DNA of 64,000 nucleotides from assembly GCA_020746875.1 (NCBI GenBank), contig JAGTJL010000001.1:930001-994000 (forward strand), written 5' to 3'. The notes below the pieces were generated by a model. That model searched no databases. It saw only the letters and a program-made list of their open reading frames with translations, and was not told the origin of the DNA. The position numbers and the translations under genes were made by a program. Positions 20,003 through 32,058 of the stretch are shown here, piece by piece (positions within the stretch are counted from its first letter, which is position 1; each line of letters begins with the position of its first letter). The DNA comes from Rhexocercosporidium sp. MPI-PUGE-AT-0058 (taxonomy: Eukaryota > Ascomycota > Leotiomycetes > Helotiales).

Positions 20003-23000
20003 ATGATAGGCGACACTTCAAGGACCACAACTGTGGAAGCTGTTGATGAGGGCGATCAGGGCGTATGTGAAGAGAGGGAGAATATTGGGCCTAGTAGCCA
20101 TTTCCAAGCTATGCAATTACAGCCGCCACAGATCCTACTTGATAATCCAAGCAATGATTCGTGTTGGGATTCCGACAGTAGCGAACTATTAAACTCCTCC
20201 AACATGTCTGGGGTGGAATTTACCGACCCCTCTCAAATAGAAGAAAACCGGCCACGCCAGACTCCGCTGAGTCTGCCAATATTGTTTTTACATGAAGATC
20301 GAGGCACCAGCGACCTTTCTGACCTCTCGGATTTAACCAGTCTGTCGGATTTTGGAGAAGAGGATGAAACTGCCATCTTGTTGGAATCTAGGAGGGCAGC
20401 AGCCCGCCGGATTCATGGCCACCGATTAGATGCTGAGCGCTCCTCGAATTATTGTTCTCCCGAAGCTATACCGGACTCGCAGTATTTGCTGATGATCAAG
20501 CCAAATTCTAAACAAGAGGGATTCATCCCTCGTCTACCTTTATCTACAGAGGTATTTGCCGTCAAAGATCTGAGGGAGAAATACAATCAGAGCAATGCTC
20601 GGCAATCGGCCTGCGGATCTCCAGCGTCTTATTCGCCACTTGAAGACCAAAGTTTCATTGAGTTCCATTTATCGGAATTCTCAATATATCTCCCAAACAA
20701 CAAGTATCATCCATTTGCAATGAGAGGACTGCAACATTTGGGAGTGAAAGTGGGCAACGCCAAATTATTGTTAGATGGCGTGCTAAGTTTTGGTTACACT
20801 CGCCACTATGTCCAAAACCTACCTTTCAAATTACGATCGATTGGGAACTATGGAGAGGATCTTCACGAAGTTGGATCTCAAATCTGGATTGAATCTGAAC
20901 TGAACTTAGGAACTAACATCTTCTATCGTTTGGGAAAGCCTTCAGCAGAATATAAGCGGTATCATGATGAGTTTCTCTGGCTGGCGGATTTTGCGAAACA
21001 CTTTGTTGATTTTTGTCAAGCTTCTGAAAACCCCATAACATTACAAAATTTTCGAACGGATTTCTACCAATGGCTGAAAAGGACACATTCGACCTCACCA
21101 GCATTCAGATCCTGGTTCAAGAAGTACAATAAACACGATTTCCGTTCTGCGGTATCTGTTAATATCAACTTCCTCTTCTTGGAGAGCATGGGGATCAACC
21201 AGGATCTCAGATCACATCCCATTTGGAGCGAAGTGATGTCGCGTGATATTGTTCTCTTCCAGAAGATCCAAGAAGAGGAAACGATCGTCACTCAATATAT
21301 TTACGAGTGCTTCAAGGATATCCGATTTGGCCATCACCTGAAGGTTCTCCCCTCACCATTGGGCCAACCAAGTCAAGGATATCCGGTCATGAAGCCTGCT
21401 GGTTCTATCTGTATGGACTCGCAACATATGACTCTAGAGAAAGTTCAGTCGGGAGAAGAGCCAACACTCAGTCAACCCGAGGAAGAAATAACTATCACCA
21501 ACTCAGTCGAGCGAAGGAGCATGATGAAAGACATCAAGGTGGGCAATGTGCTCTCGGTCACAAAAGATGATTGTCAGTCGGTTTGGAAAGACGAAATTAG
21601 TCGCTGGAAAACCGCAGACGACTGTTGGTACGTCTACGTTCAAGAAGTTCACCATCTGGACAATGACGAATCAGAATACGATGCGATATGGCTCTACAAG
21701 CCATCTGATACTTCGTGCGCGAAGATGAAATATCCATACCCCGAAGAGCTTTTCCTGTCTGATAACTGTACTTGCTCGAAATCAAGAATCGCAGCAGATG
21801 AAGTATTGGACGTCGTGAGTGTGAGATGGCACGGACAGCCATCAGCAACAGAATCAAGTCATTTCATCCGTCAAACATATCTTCAGAACGAAATATTTGT
21901 CACGCTTGAGGAAGAGCACAAAACCTGCGAGCATCTACGGGCTCAGCAAGACACGGTTCCCAGCAAGCCACTACCTAGGTACCCCGTCGGGAGTACTGTT
22001 CTTGTTCCTCCACGCTCTAATTCCACACATGGCTTGGAGCCATATGAGATTGACGATTACATCACCGAAGGTTTGAAGCAGTTCGCTGTACTGAGGCGTC
22101 TTCGCAGGAAACTCGAAATCGATAATACTGGCGGGAAGAATGAGCTTGTTTACACTGACGAAATGGAAAAGGTGGCAGTCCACAAAATACAACGAACTTG
22201 TCTTGTTCGTTTCTATACCGAGTTTGATGTCTCACACAATGCACTTCCAGCTCCATACAACCGAAATGGCAACGGCAATGCTTTCTACATCACCACTCGC
22301 CTGGTTGAGACGAGTCGCAAGAAGTTCCTGAAACCGATCAGTTGCGAAAATCCCGAAGAGTTTGATCCAGGGATTTGACCCCCTAGAGCCTCCAACTCGA
22401 AGCTTACTCAATGGACTAGATCTATTCTGTGGGGGTGGTAACTTTGGACGAGGTCTTGAAGAGGGCGGAGCTTTGCGCAACAGGTGGGCGGTTGACATCG
22501 ACAAAAATGCAATTCACACTTACAACGCCAATGTTGATGAGTCCGAGCCCACGAAATTATTCTACGGATCTGTGAATGATATGCTGGCTCAGGCGATGAG
22601 AGGCAACCCTATGAACTCAGATCTAATCCCTCTTCCTGGTGATGTCGACTTTATCTCAGCTGGTAGCCCATGTCAAGGGTTCAGCTCTTTGAACAACCAG
22701 CCGAACAACGACAAGGGGCTGAAGAACCAATCCCTGGTTGCCTCTGTAGCTGCTTACGTCGATTTCTACCGTCCTAAATACGGCGTTCTGGAAAATGTTC
22801 TCAGCATGGCCCAGAGAGGGCGTGGTCGTGACGAGGATGTCATGTCGCAACTGATCTGCGCCATTGTAGGACTGGGATACCAAGTACGACTCTGCGTCCT
22901 CGATGCTTGGAGTTGTGGTAGTCCACAGTCTCGTGGACGACTATTTTTGTCATTCGCAGCACCGGGCTTGACGCCCATTGAACATCCAGATCTGTCACAT

Positions 23001-25095
23001 TCTCATCCTCCCAATGCAATGTCTCGCGGGCTCGGAAAACTTGCAAATGGCTAAGAATTTGGTGCTAGGAGAATAGGCCCAACACCTTTCGAATGGGTTA
23101 CTATAGAGGAGAGCATAGCAGATCTTCCTGCTATTGGAGATGGTGCTACATATCAATGCATACCGCACCCAGATCATGTCATGGCTGGTTCTCTTACGGA
23201 ACAGTTGAGAGGACGCATCAAGGCTATCCCTACGCATCCACAGGGGATGAACTTTTACAAAACTTGGGATGATGGGCAAGGCCTGATGAGTTTAGAAGAG
23301 CGATCTCGATTTCCTCCCTTGTATAAGAAGGATGGCACTATGAGATGTAAGTTACCAGAACCGTCCTTGCTTTCACAGCCCCATCCGAGCTTTGTCTACC
23401 TGCATGAACTTCAACCTGTACCAGTCTTGAATCACACCAACCCCTTTCTCTTCAATAGCAATGCATAAGCCCTTCTCGAAAGCCTACGCCAGGGTCCAAT
23501 CCAAAGCCATATTCCCATGTATGACCGTGACGCTGAGCCCTTCGGATGCCATCATGGGTTCGGCAATTCACTGGGATGACAATCGAATATTTACTGCCAT
23601 GGAAGGGCGCCGAATCCAAGGCGTGCCCGACCACGAGGTATTCCTGGGCACTTCGAGCGAAGTCTGGAAGATCCTTGGAAACAGCGTCAATCGCAATGTA
23701 TCTCTCGCCTTGGGTCTGTCACTACGTGACGCATGGCTTGCAAATGACCCTGAGATATACCGCAAACCCGTCGGTGCCGAATCTGCCTCTACCTTGCCAG
23801 CATTCAGCAAGAGCCGGGAAGTTATTCTTGCTAGAAGACCTCAGACGACTTCCAAGTCACGAACAATTCGAAGATCGACGGAACGTGGAGTGCTTGTGAG
23901 AATCCCAGTTCCAGCACCACCACTGCCATCTGGGAACTCTTCCGACGATGAGAGTGATCTGACAAGATGGACGTCTAACTTCATGATGTCGCTTGTTCCA
24001 AAATCATGTACGCTGCCAGATCAAAGACAAGACACCACGATAAATTCTGCAGAGGCTTCAAGAAAGTCAAAGGGGGGAGTGTGTTTGAAACGCCCACACA
24101 TGGCTCTCCAAGAAACGTCAATGTTACCGAAGGAGAAGAGTAGCAAGTTTGCAAGTGCTTCGTCTCATATGTCTCCAACAGGGCAAACTACCAGAACTAC
24201 AGACAGCGGAAAAGTCCTACTGCAACGAGCCGAGAATGAAGAATTTCTCGCTACCAAGTTGAAGCAAGTAGCAAGACAAAGTCTTCGGCAAATCGACCAC
24301 GATTATCTCCCCGCAGACGACGAAAATGAGGGTTATAGAGAAGACTCGGGTGAGAACAACGAGTCGGAAATTACAACCGCTTCTGTGAGCCCAAGGTCGA
24401 GTACTCGTCCTCGAGGAGGACCAACTCGTAGCCGGTGGGAAAGACCTTCGAGACGAAGGCATCATACGCCGGTTGTGATTAGTCTTGTATCCGATGATGA
24501 GGATGGTGATATTGGTTTTCGGCAAGAGCGTCAAGTTCGAAGGACTTGGGCAGAGCCATTTCGTAGAAACAGGCCAAGGGCGTCGATGAGTGTAACTTCT
24601 CAACTCACTCATCCCAAGAATTATCGGGGATATGGCCTTGGTAGCCAGCGCCATTATTTACCAGCTTCCAGACCATGCCAACCTCGTCACACTCCAAGCT
24701 GGCCCGCTCCCGATATAGCAGCACAAATAAGACACCCACCAATGTACCCAAATAACTCAAGCAACACTCCCCACCTATCTAGGCCAAGTCACGGACCCCG
24801 ACCGTCAAATCTACCAAGTCTCCCAAACCATCAAGCAGAACGCGAAGCAGAAGAACAACAAAATGCCCTGAGAGCAGCCCAACATAAACAAGACATCCGA
24901 CAAGTAGAACGACGAGAAAAGGCAAATAGAGAGGCTGAGAAACAAGATGCCCAAACAAGAGAAGCGGAGAGGAAACGGAGAGAGATGGAGGTTTTGGCGC
25001 CAAAGCAGAAGTACGTGCCTGTTGATAATGGGGCTTTTATGGCGTATATGCAGACTAGTCGGTATATGGGTGCGAGAAGTGGGAGAGCGAGATAG
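20003..25095 (+). pseudogene. dim-2: DIM-2-type DNA (cytosine-5) methyltransferase with a frameshift and a stop
   Basis: DIM-2 enzymes perform the bulk of DNA methylation in filamentous ascomycetes, guided by H3K9 methylation. The frame 20003-22378 (791 codons) carries an acidic N-terminus and a BAH-like region ('DCWYVYVQEVHHLD', 'YDAIWLYKPSDT', 'EELFLSDNCTC'). The catalytic part starts in the +1 frame around 22362: motif I 'GLDLFCGGGNFGRGLEEGG', motif IV 'SAGSPCQGFSSLN' with the catalytic Cys, motif VI 'YGVLENV', motif VIII 'SPQSRGRLF', and after an intron (23347-23458, GTAAGT...AATAG) motif X 'ILGNSVNRNVSLALG'. Two lesions break it: the frame change at 22362-22378 and a TAA at 23052-23054 inside an otherwise continuous conserved stretch ('GLGKLANG*EFGARRIGPTPF'). 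A long, low-complexity basic tail runs to 25095. It could also be two assembly errors or be rescued by unusual splicing. Confidence 0.8.
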
Positions 25096-27463
25096 ACAGA
25101 TGTATCGGAGAGGTGAGGATGATGTCCGTACTGTGTAGCTCTGGTAATTTTTGGATATTGACTCTTGAGTGCAGACACAGGTGTGCCACCAATTTGTGCT
25201 GCCGCACGTGAAGATGGGTTCGGTTGAGTATCTGTTAGCTGAAATGACTTAGAACCACACATAGGACTTCTCGAAAGGTGGCCGAGAAAAACTTGTGTCC
25301 AGTACCCCCGATCAGCCTCGAAAAGTGCCTTCTTCGTCGAGATCATGCCCCATGCTGCGTGACGGACCGTGGGTACAGAGTAAATTTGCACGTATTCATC
25401 GTAGCTCTCGTGAGACAACAGTGCTCGATGACGAATCGTATATTGCAGTGTGCCTTTCCATATTGGCAAAGTGCTCTGTTCGGCTAAGCTGAGCTCCACG
25501 GAAACACACGGGTTTCCCATTGTGCCTTTGCATGTGTGAGGACTGGGTTCCATGCTTCATTCCAGACGGAGCCAGCTTAAATGCCCGCTTGGACTAATCA
25601 CTATGTGAAGGTCCTTGCTTTATGGGCAGGACTCAGGTCTGCTATCCCGCTGACATCGAATGAGAGACAGAAGTTTCATGACATGAACGCTTGGCCGAAT
25701 ACCTCCTACAAGTGAAATACAACTGCTATAGAATATACAGTATGCAGGTAAGGGAACATTCACGTACGAGAAATATTGCGTCTTAAGCCGAGAGGGAGAA
25801 ACAAGCCAAGTCGATTGTAAATGATGCATTAGAAACGACGAGACAAAAACGGATCGTAATACAGAGCGAGCAGATAACCACATCCTGAATTCAGTGTAAT
25901 ATTGTTCTCCCGCTGAGTGAATCATAGTGTATGCATTATAACTGCTCAACTCATAGTATCATTTTAATTCTCCATAAGCAATCAACTCACCTCGGCATCA
26001 CGTCCAGGGCCAATCCTCAGTGATAGATCATAACGCGGGTAGCTGCAGCTGAGAGATCAACTGTGCAGCCGTTAAAAGCTGCGGAGCCCCGAGATAAGCG
26101 ATATGTTTGTGTTTGTGTGCGAGCTGTGTGCGAGGGAGTCGAGGGTTTGTTGAACCGGGGATGGATTTTACGAAATATTTGACTTAACTCAGCTCGACTA
26201 AGACAGAGTGAATGAGGGAAGGGGGGGAGTGCTGATACTTCATATTGTTGGATTTATAAGTACGAGGCATCTACTACAGGCAAAAGAAAAGTAAAAAGGC
26301 GGTGTCAACGGAGACCTCCCAGCCCGAACCTTCAGACGGGAAAAGGAAAGCAGCTGCCGCAGCTGCTGCAGGCGATATTGGTAGTGACAGTGACAGCCGT
26401 TAACTTAGTTATGTGGTACCAGTGCCGATGAAGCCGAGACATCCCTGCATGCTTTCCTTCGTGGTTTTCTATCACTTTGATGAGGCTTTACTTGGAGCTT
26501 CTCATTGGACATTGGATGTGAGTGGATTTCTGCGATGGTTGAGATGTCAAACTGTGGAAGCGCACTTTTGTATCGACCTGAGTGTTTGTGGGAGTTGGCT
26601 GCCACTTCCCGTCGATGCCTTGAATGATAGTGAAGAACTTGGGTTGCTCATCGACTCTGTCCTTCTTCTGAAATTAGAAATTAGAGGAGACTCTGTCGTG
26701 GCCCGGGGGCATTCTCTCCCCGTTGCAGCGAAAGGAGATACTCGAAGCCGAGAAATAAAGCAGCAAGTAATCGATGCCCTGTGATGTGCCATAACCAGTA
26801 ACACGATGAACAGACGAATGAAGGACGCCCTGGCGAAGAAAGATCACACCAAACCCCGCTCCATTTCTGACATCCAGCTTATCACCATCCCTGCCGAACC
26901 TCACGCGATCGAGCGATCTGCATAGCTGCCGCCCCCACAAAGCTTGTATTCCTCAACAGTGCCCTAGTGCTTGGCAGGGGTTGTCGTCAGTCCACTCTAC
27001 GCACTTGCACATCCCCCACAAGCAAGTCGTGTGAAACAAAAGCCACTGATAAGACTAGCTCGAGGCATTGGACCCGCTGTGTTGAATTGCGAGCGTGTGT
27101 GTGACAAGGACAAGCATTTTATGTGGTTTGTGTAGCGCGATCGACAGCACACGGGAGAACGAGCGACTTTTGCGTGTATGGCATGGGGTTGAGGGTCAGG
27201 AGATGGCGAGGGAGGACGAATCGCGTTGTGTAAGGTTATCTGGGCCCAGGTTAAGAGGAGAAGGTTTCGCCCTGGGAAGGGTAGATGTGAGGTGATATAT
27301 CTGCGCCAAGACGTATTTCTCCTCTCCTGGCTTTAGTCTTGGACTTCCGTTCTCGAATCGTGGATCGTAGAGCTATCGTCCCTCACAGCGATCCTGACTG
27401 CTGACTTACATCTGCTACGCAAGAAGTTCAAGTCGCCGCGCCACTCACGTCGTTTCATTCGCA
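25096..27463. other. intergenic, no confident gene; one orphan exon-like stretch
   Basis: Most open frames are short and lack features. At 26281-26404, after a splice-acceptor-like CTACTACAG, a stretch encodes a Lys-rich, then Ala-rich, then acidic Ser/Asp tail ('KRKAAAAAAAGDIGSDSDSR' and stop), which looks like the last exon of a nuclear protein, but no preceding exon is recognisable. The frame at 26413-26784 has no family signature. The right end is the promoter of the DUF3602 gene. Confidence 0.4.
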
Positions 27464-28100
27464 ATGGTCGCCCTATCTCTGACCATATCTATAAGTAGAG
27501 GCTCAGACCGGGAGCATGTGTCTGCTTCGCCAAGTCTGGACTATCAAGCAAGTATCCACAGTTCCCACTCGCGCTCACACCCGTATACTCAACAACCTCC
27601 TGTGTACGGATACACATTTAGTCGACACAGTAGCCTGGAACAACTCGTTCCGAAGCAGAGATCTCAGGTCGATAGTCAACAACGATACATAGCCAGGGAC
27701 TTGAGAGCGAAAGCGAAAGGTAGGATGGCGGGTAATGAGACTGGTGCTATGAATATTGAGAGGAAGAAGAGCTTTGGTATTGGTGGTGCGGGGAACTATC
27801 GTAAGTAGGAAGAAATTTTGTTATAGAACATCCTGTTGGTACTGTTACTGTTGCTGACAGTGGATAACAGGGAGGCCGTCGGATATCATTTATCCACCAC
27901 GAGTGAATGCCGATGGTACAAGGCGTTCGAGTGTATGGTCCACCATATCCGTGTCGCCAGGCACTAGTCCTGATGGGAGACGTTCGTCCATCCTAGGAAT
28001 ATTCAGAAGGAGTAGCGTGCATGCCGAAGACGGCATTTCAGAGCGTGGTGATGAGGACAAGGTCGAGTTCAAAGAAGTGAATATGGGAGGCAGGACCTAA
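27464..28100 (+). CDS. small DUF3602-like protein
   Basis: Two exons (27464-27800 and 27871-28100; intron GTAAGT...AACAG) give 188 codons. The diagnostic part is 'KKSFGIGGAGNYRRPSD' across the splice junction, followed by 'IIYPPRVNADGTRRSSVWS'. The Gly-Gly-Ala-Gly-Asn core is typical of the fungal DUF3602 family, whose members often carry several copies; only one clear copy is present. The rest is Ser/Arg-rich and probably disordered, with several R-R-S-S sites that could be phosphorylated by basophilic kinases. No function is known for the family. Confidence 0.65.
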
Positions 28101-28253
28101 AAGCTGGCGAGATATGGCTCAAAGAGATGAAGGCTGGGACCTGGAGGTTTGAGTAGGATGGATCTGGGATGTTTTGGGGACGATACCACGCTGTGTGCGA
28201 TTTCTGATATATTACAAAAGCGTTGTTACAAGGTGTGCTGCCTATTACGACCG

Positions 28254-29963
28254 TTATAATTGAAGATGGTCCCTAGCCTTTTCTTCCCTCTCGATGATAG
28301 ACTTGACAATCTTCTCCCTCCAAGTTCTGAACCCATTCGGTGCAAATTCGGGCATTGCCCATAAGGCTTTCATCGTACTGCCTTTCTCGCCCCGATAGAT
28401 ACTTAGTTGAAGCCTCGCGACATCACGCACGATCAAAAGTGTGTCTTCATCAAACTCTAGAGCAGCGCGCTCCATCTCTCTGAGAAGTTCAATCATGCCG
28501 CGGAAGTCATCATATCGGTATCGATAGATACGAAGAAGCTCGTTGTAAAACTGAGTACTTCCTCCCAAAATGTGAGAGATATATCCCAATGACTTGATCT
28601 TAGGCAGTATTGATAGAGAAAGTGGAGACGGCTTGGCGAAAGAACGATCCAGAAGTCGGAGGCCAAGCAAAAGGTACGACGGGTAGAGAGGACCGTAGAG
28701 CGCCAGAGGCGACACTCCACCATCTGGTGAGCTGCCAGTGACCGCAACAGCACCTTCTAGGCTCTCCTGTTGGTCCGTCTGTGGCTCGGACGGAGTTTCC
28801 TTCCCACCTTTTCGTGCTCTCGATGCCTTCTTCCAACCTTTCTTTTTCTTGCCATTGAGCAGTGGCGTTGCCTGTGGATCCGCACCATTTTGAGACCCAC
28901 CATCCAGGCCCAGCTTAGAGATTAAGGAGAACACCTCTTTTTCCATGATATCCATTAACTCAAAATCGGTATTGGCTGCGTTCATGAGACCCTCCACACG
29001 GATCCGCTCCGGTTCTCTCAAAGCTTCCAATTCTTTCATGTCCAACAAAGCACTTCGATTAGGCTGCGTCTTCTCGACTTCCATTTCACCATCTATGTAT
29101 CCCATAGCTGTTGCTGCAGCAGCGCGGAGAGGGGGTGGGTATTTCTCCAGGGCTGCTTCCATGTCTTCGCGACTTCGGGGCTGTCTCCGCATTGCTGTAC
29201 TGAGGATATTGCCCAGGTTTTGTTTTGCGTTTTGCATGTCTCGAGGCACGTTATCCATGTCAAATAGATCATTGGGAAGAGCATCTGATGCGCGAGAAGT
29301 GAGACTGGAATCCAAGCTCGTGCTCGAACGGTTTGACCTCTTGAAAATGTCTGAGAAGATCTTTTGAAAGGCCGATCTCTCTTGATCCGTTATTGTTGAG
29401 TCGCGAGCCCCATGCTTTCTCGTCAAGTCTTGAATTTCCTCTGGTTGCTGTGACGAAAATGGGTCCACTTCACGGATCTCATCGTCCATCCCCATATCAT
29501 CAGAAAACCCCATTCCGTCGTCCAACCTAAAGTCATTCGACCCAGCATTCAAGGATTTGTTGATAGGCTCGAGTCCCGATTCTTCCACATCTAAGCCACT
29601 TGATGGCGATGTAGTTGTGCCCCAGGGATTGCGACTGGTCCCAAATTGCGGTCCCGCCAACTCTGAGCCGTTTGCGCTTTCGGGATTGAAGGTCCAATTG
29701 CCGATCGACGGAGGTTCACGTCCTGACATATTCGTTGTTCGTTTGATGCTCAATTTTGGAGGCGGTGCTGGGACTCTGCTGATGCGGAAGTTGCTATAAT
29801 GTCTGCGAAGTATGGCATTGCAATATCGAGACCGATGGGTCATGTTTGCCCCAGTTAAAGTCCAATTTGACAACGTCTTCGTCTGGTAGAGGAATGGCAT
29901 AGGTGTTGACATGCTGGATATCGCAGCTGGGCCTGCCTCTGCGGCAGCTCTAGATCCAAGCAT
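28254..29963 (-). CDS. Mtf2-like mitochondrial RNA/translation protein
   Basis: A single frame of 569 codons. The first about 75 residues are basic and hydroxylated with almost no acids (e.g. 'NAILRRHYSNFRISRVPAP'), as expected for a mitochondrial targeting sequence. The middle is acidic and disordered, and a basic patch 'KKKKGWKKASRARKGG' precedes the conserved C-terminal domain ('YPSYLLLGLRLLDRSF', 'ISHILGGSTQFYNELLRIY', 'DDFRGMIELLREME', about residues 410-560). This arrangement matches fungal Mtf2-like C-terminal-domain proteins. The yeast member (Mtf2/Nam1) supports mitochondrial mRNA processing and couples it to translation. The start is about 330 bp from that of CMR1 on the other strand, so the two probably share a promoter region. 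Confidence 0.68.
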   Translation of the reverse strand: MLGSRAAAEAGPAAISSMSTPMPFLYQTKTLSNWTLTGANMTHRSRYCNAILRRHYSNFRISRVPAPPPKLSIKRTTNMSGREPPSIGNWTFNPESANGSELAGPQFGTSRNPWGTTTSPSSGLDVEESGLEPINKSLNAGSNDFRLDDGMGFSDDMGMDDEIREVDPFSSQQPEEIQDLTRKHGARDSTITDQERSAFQKIFSDIFKRSNRSSTSLDSSLTSRASDALPNDLFDMDNVPRDMQNAKQNLGNILSTAMRRQPRSREDMEAALEKYPPPLRAAAATAMGYIDGEMEVEKTQPNRSALLDMKELEALREPERIRVEGLMNAANTDFELMDIMEKEVFSLISKLGLDGGSQNGADPQATPLLNGKKKKGWKKASRARKGGKETPSEPQTDQQESLEGAVAVTGSSPDGGVSPLALYGPLYPSYLLLGLRLLDRSFAKPSPLSLSILPKIKSLGYISHILGGSTQFYNELLRIYRYRYDDFRGMIELLREMERAALEFDEDTLLIVRDVARLQLSIYRGEKGSTMKALWAMPEFAPNGFRTWREKIVKSIIEREEKARDHLQL

Positions 29964-30293
29964 GGCTCCTGGGATGTGGTATAAGTTTTACCGTAACATT
30001 GAATAGAATGTTCGGTTCCGAGTGGTGCACGGTACCACCGAATGTTGTCGCAATGGCTATCAAATGTTGAAGTTGATTTTGAGAATGAGCTTTGGGCAAA
30101 CAAAATAACAGCAGGGATGATGGCCTCTAGTCCGCTACGGGAATAGTCTCGTCGCGTGCACCAGTGCCTTCGCGCTTTCCCTTGACGCGCCCTTTCGTGT
30201 AAATTGAAATGACCTCAATGACAATCCAGACATTCCCAAATCTATTCCACAAGCATTGACACAACCTTGACCTTTTTCCCTTACCTCGACAAT
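29964..30293. promoter_or_regulatory. shared divergent promoter, Mtf2-like / CMR1
   Basis: Only 330 bp separate the two divergent start codons, so the core promoters of both genes must lie here or overlap the neighbouring 5' ends. No TATA box at a convincing distance was seen. Confidence 0.6.
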
Positions 30294-31906
30294 ATGGCGC
30301 CACCACTTAAGAAGGAGAAAGAGGAAATGAGTGCTTTCGAGCGGAGTCGACTCGCGAACATTGCTACAAACCAAGCAATTGTCAAGGACCTCTCGTCAGC
30401 AGCAGCAAAGATTGCGCCCAAACCTGTGGGTAGACCGAAAACTGCAGCTACGCGGAAAAGAGCAGCACCTGTCAAGAGAGAGGAGCCACGACCTACGCGA
30501 ACAAGTTCCCGGCTGGCTGGCATTGAAGCAGATAGCGAGACGCAGAAACGGAAAGCCGAGGTTGAATATGAATTCGCATTAGAGCAGGCAAAGGCCAAGA
30601 AGCTGCGCGTGTCTGGAGACCTCAACTTCAGTGATATTGTTGTTGATGGGAAGAAATGGAATAAAGACGATGGATTCTTGTCGGGAATTATGAGAGGCGC
30701 ACAGCCAAATGTCAGGACCTTTACCGAGGACGATGTAAAGGAAACGACAGATGAGGGCTTGAAGGCATTGAGGGAGAAGATGAGTGGACTAGAACTATAT
30801 GAAGGCTACGAGCCTAATCGTTAGTTATCTAGTTTACAGCATTCGAGTGACATTGACTGACTTTCATAGAAATCAAAATTACTCCTGAAAGAGTCTACTC
30901 CCTTGGATTCCATCCCTCACCCGATAAAGCTCTTATCTTTGCTGGAGACAAAATGGGCAATATGGGTATTTTCGATGCTTCCCAAACAGGGGAAGACGTC
31001 AAGGCCGAACAAGACGATGAGGACGAAGAGCCGGATATTCCAGAGCCAGCAATCACTGCCCTCAAACTTCATTCAAGGACTATCACCTCCTTCGTCTTTC
31101 CTGCCGACGGTAATCATTTATTTTCCGCTTCATATGACTCCTCAATCCGGAAGTTCGATCTTCAAAAAGGAGTGGCTGTTGAAGTTTTTGCTCCTGCCTC
31201 GATGAATGAGGATTTGCCAATTTCCTGCATATCCATTCCATCCTCCGATCAAAACATTCTTTACTTTTCGACCTTGGAAGGATCTTTTGGCAGACATGAC
31301 ACGCGCACCAAGCCTGCCGATGCTGAGATATGGCAGCTTACAGACAAGAAGATTGGGGGCTTTGCAAATCACCCGTTACATCCCCACCTGATAGCAACAG
31401 CTTCTTTGGATCGAATGCTGAAGATCTGGGATCTACGGAGTATCAAAGGAAAGGGAGAATCTCGAGTCCCAGCTCTAATGGGCGAGCATACATCCCGATT
31501 GTCAGTCTCACACGCTTCATGGTCTGCTGGTGGCCATGTTGCGACGAGCTCATACGATGATACGATCAAGATACATTCTTTCCCTACTGCGGGAACCTTT
31601 AAACCTGGCCAGGATCTGGACGATGAAGCCATGCAGCCTACTGCCGTTATCAAGCACAATAACCAGACCGGGCGCTGGGTCACAATATTGAAACCTCAAT
31701 GGCAAGAACGTCCCGAAGATGGCATTCAAAAGTTTGCTATCGGGAATATGAACCGCTTCGTCGACGTTTATAGCTCGGATGGAGAACAGTTGGCACAATT
31801 GAGTGGGGAGGGAATTACAGCTGTTCCGGCAGTCGCACACTTCCATCCATCAAAAGACTGGGTTGCAGGTGGCACAGCCAGCGGAAAGCTTTGTCTTTGG
31901 ATGTGA
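30294..31906 (+). CDS. CMR1: WD40 DNA damage-binding protein Cmr1
   Basis: Two exons (30294-30819 and 30870-31906; intron GTTAGT...CATAG) give 520 codons. The N-terminus is basic with a 'SAFERSRLANIATNQ' segment and the K/R-rich 'PTRTSSRLAGIE' typical of the Cmr1/WDR76 family. Then come 'ITPERVYSLGFHPSPDK' and WD40 blades, e.g. 'HLFSASYDSSIRKFDLQ', 'LIATASLDRMLKIWDLRS', 'HVATSSYDDTIKIHSF' and the closing 'VAGGTASGKLCLWM'. Cmr1 is a nuclear protein that binds DNA, responds to UV and replication stress, and gathers at intranuclear quality-control sites in yeast. Length fits the family (about 520 residues). The start is the first ATG in good context before the conserved region. Confidence 0.88.
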
Positions 31907-32058
31907 ATAATCCTGTTGTGTTCTAGTATAGTGCTTTGTTTGGATGGAGTGGGAGGCTTTGAATGAGGCGCCGAGCGGAACGGGAACACGGCGTCTCCGG
32001 GGGGTTTGATGAAAACGGCCATTGGCTGTATGAATGTTATCACTGCATCTGATTATTC

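Noticed and set aside
22304..23054. Programmed ribosomal frameshift and stop readthrough in the methyltransferase
   Set aside because: No slippery heptamer or stimulatory structure is evident and two independent recoding events in one gene are unlikely; mutation, assembly error or splicing are simpler.
24831..25553. 240-codon minus-strand frame
   Set aside because: It lies opposite the 3' end of the methyltransferase frame and mirrors its biased Gln/Arg codons; no domain features.
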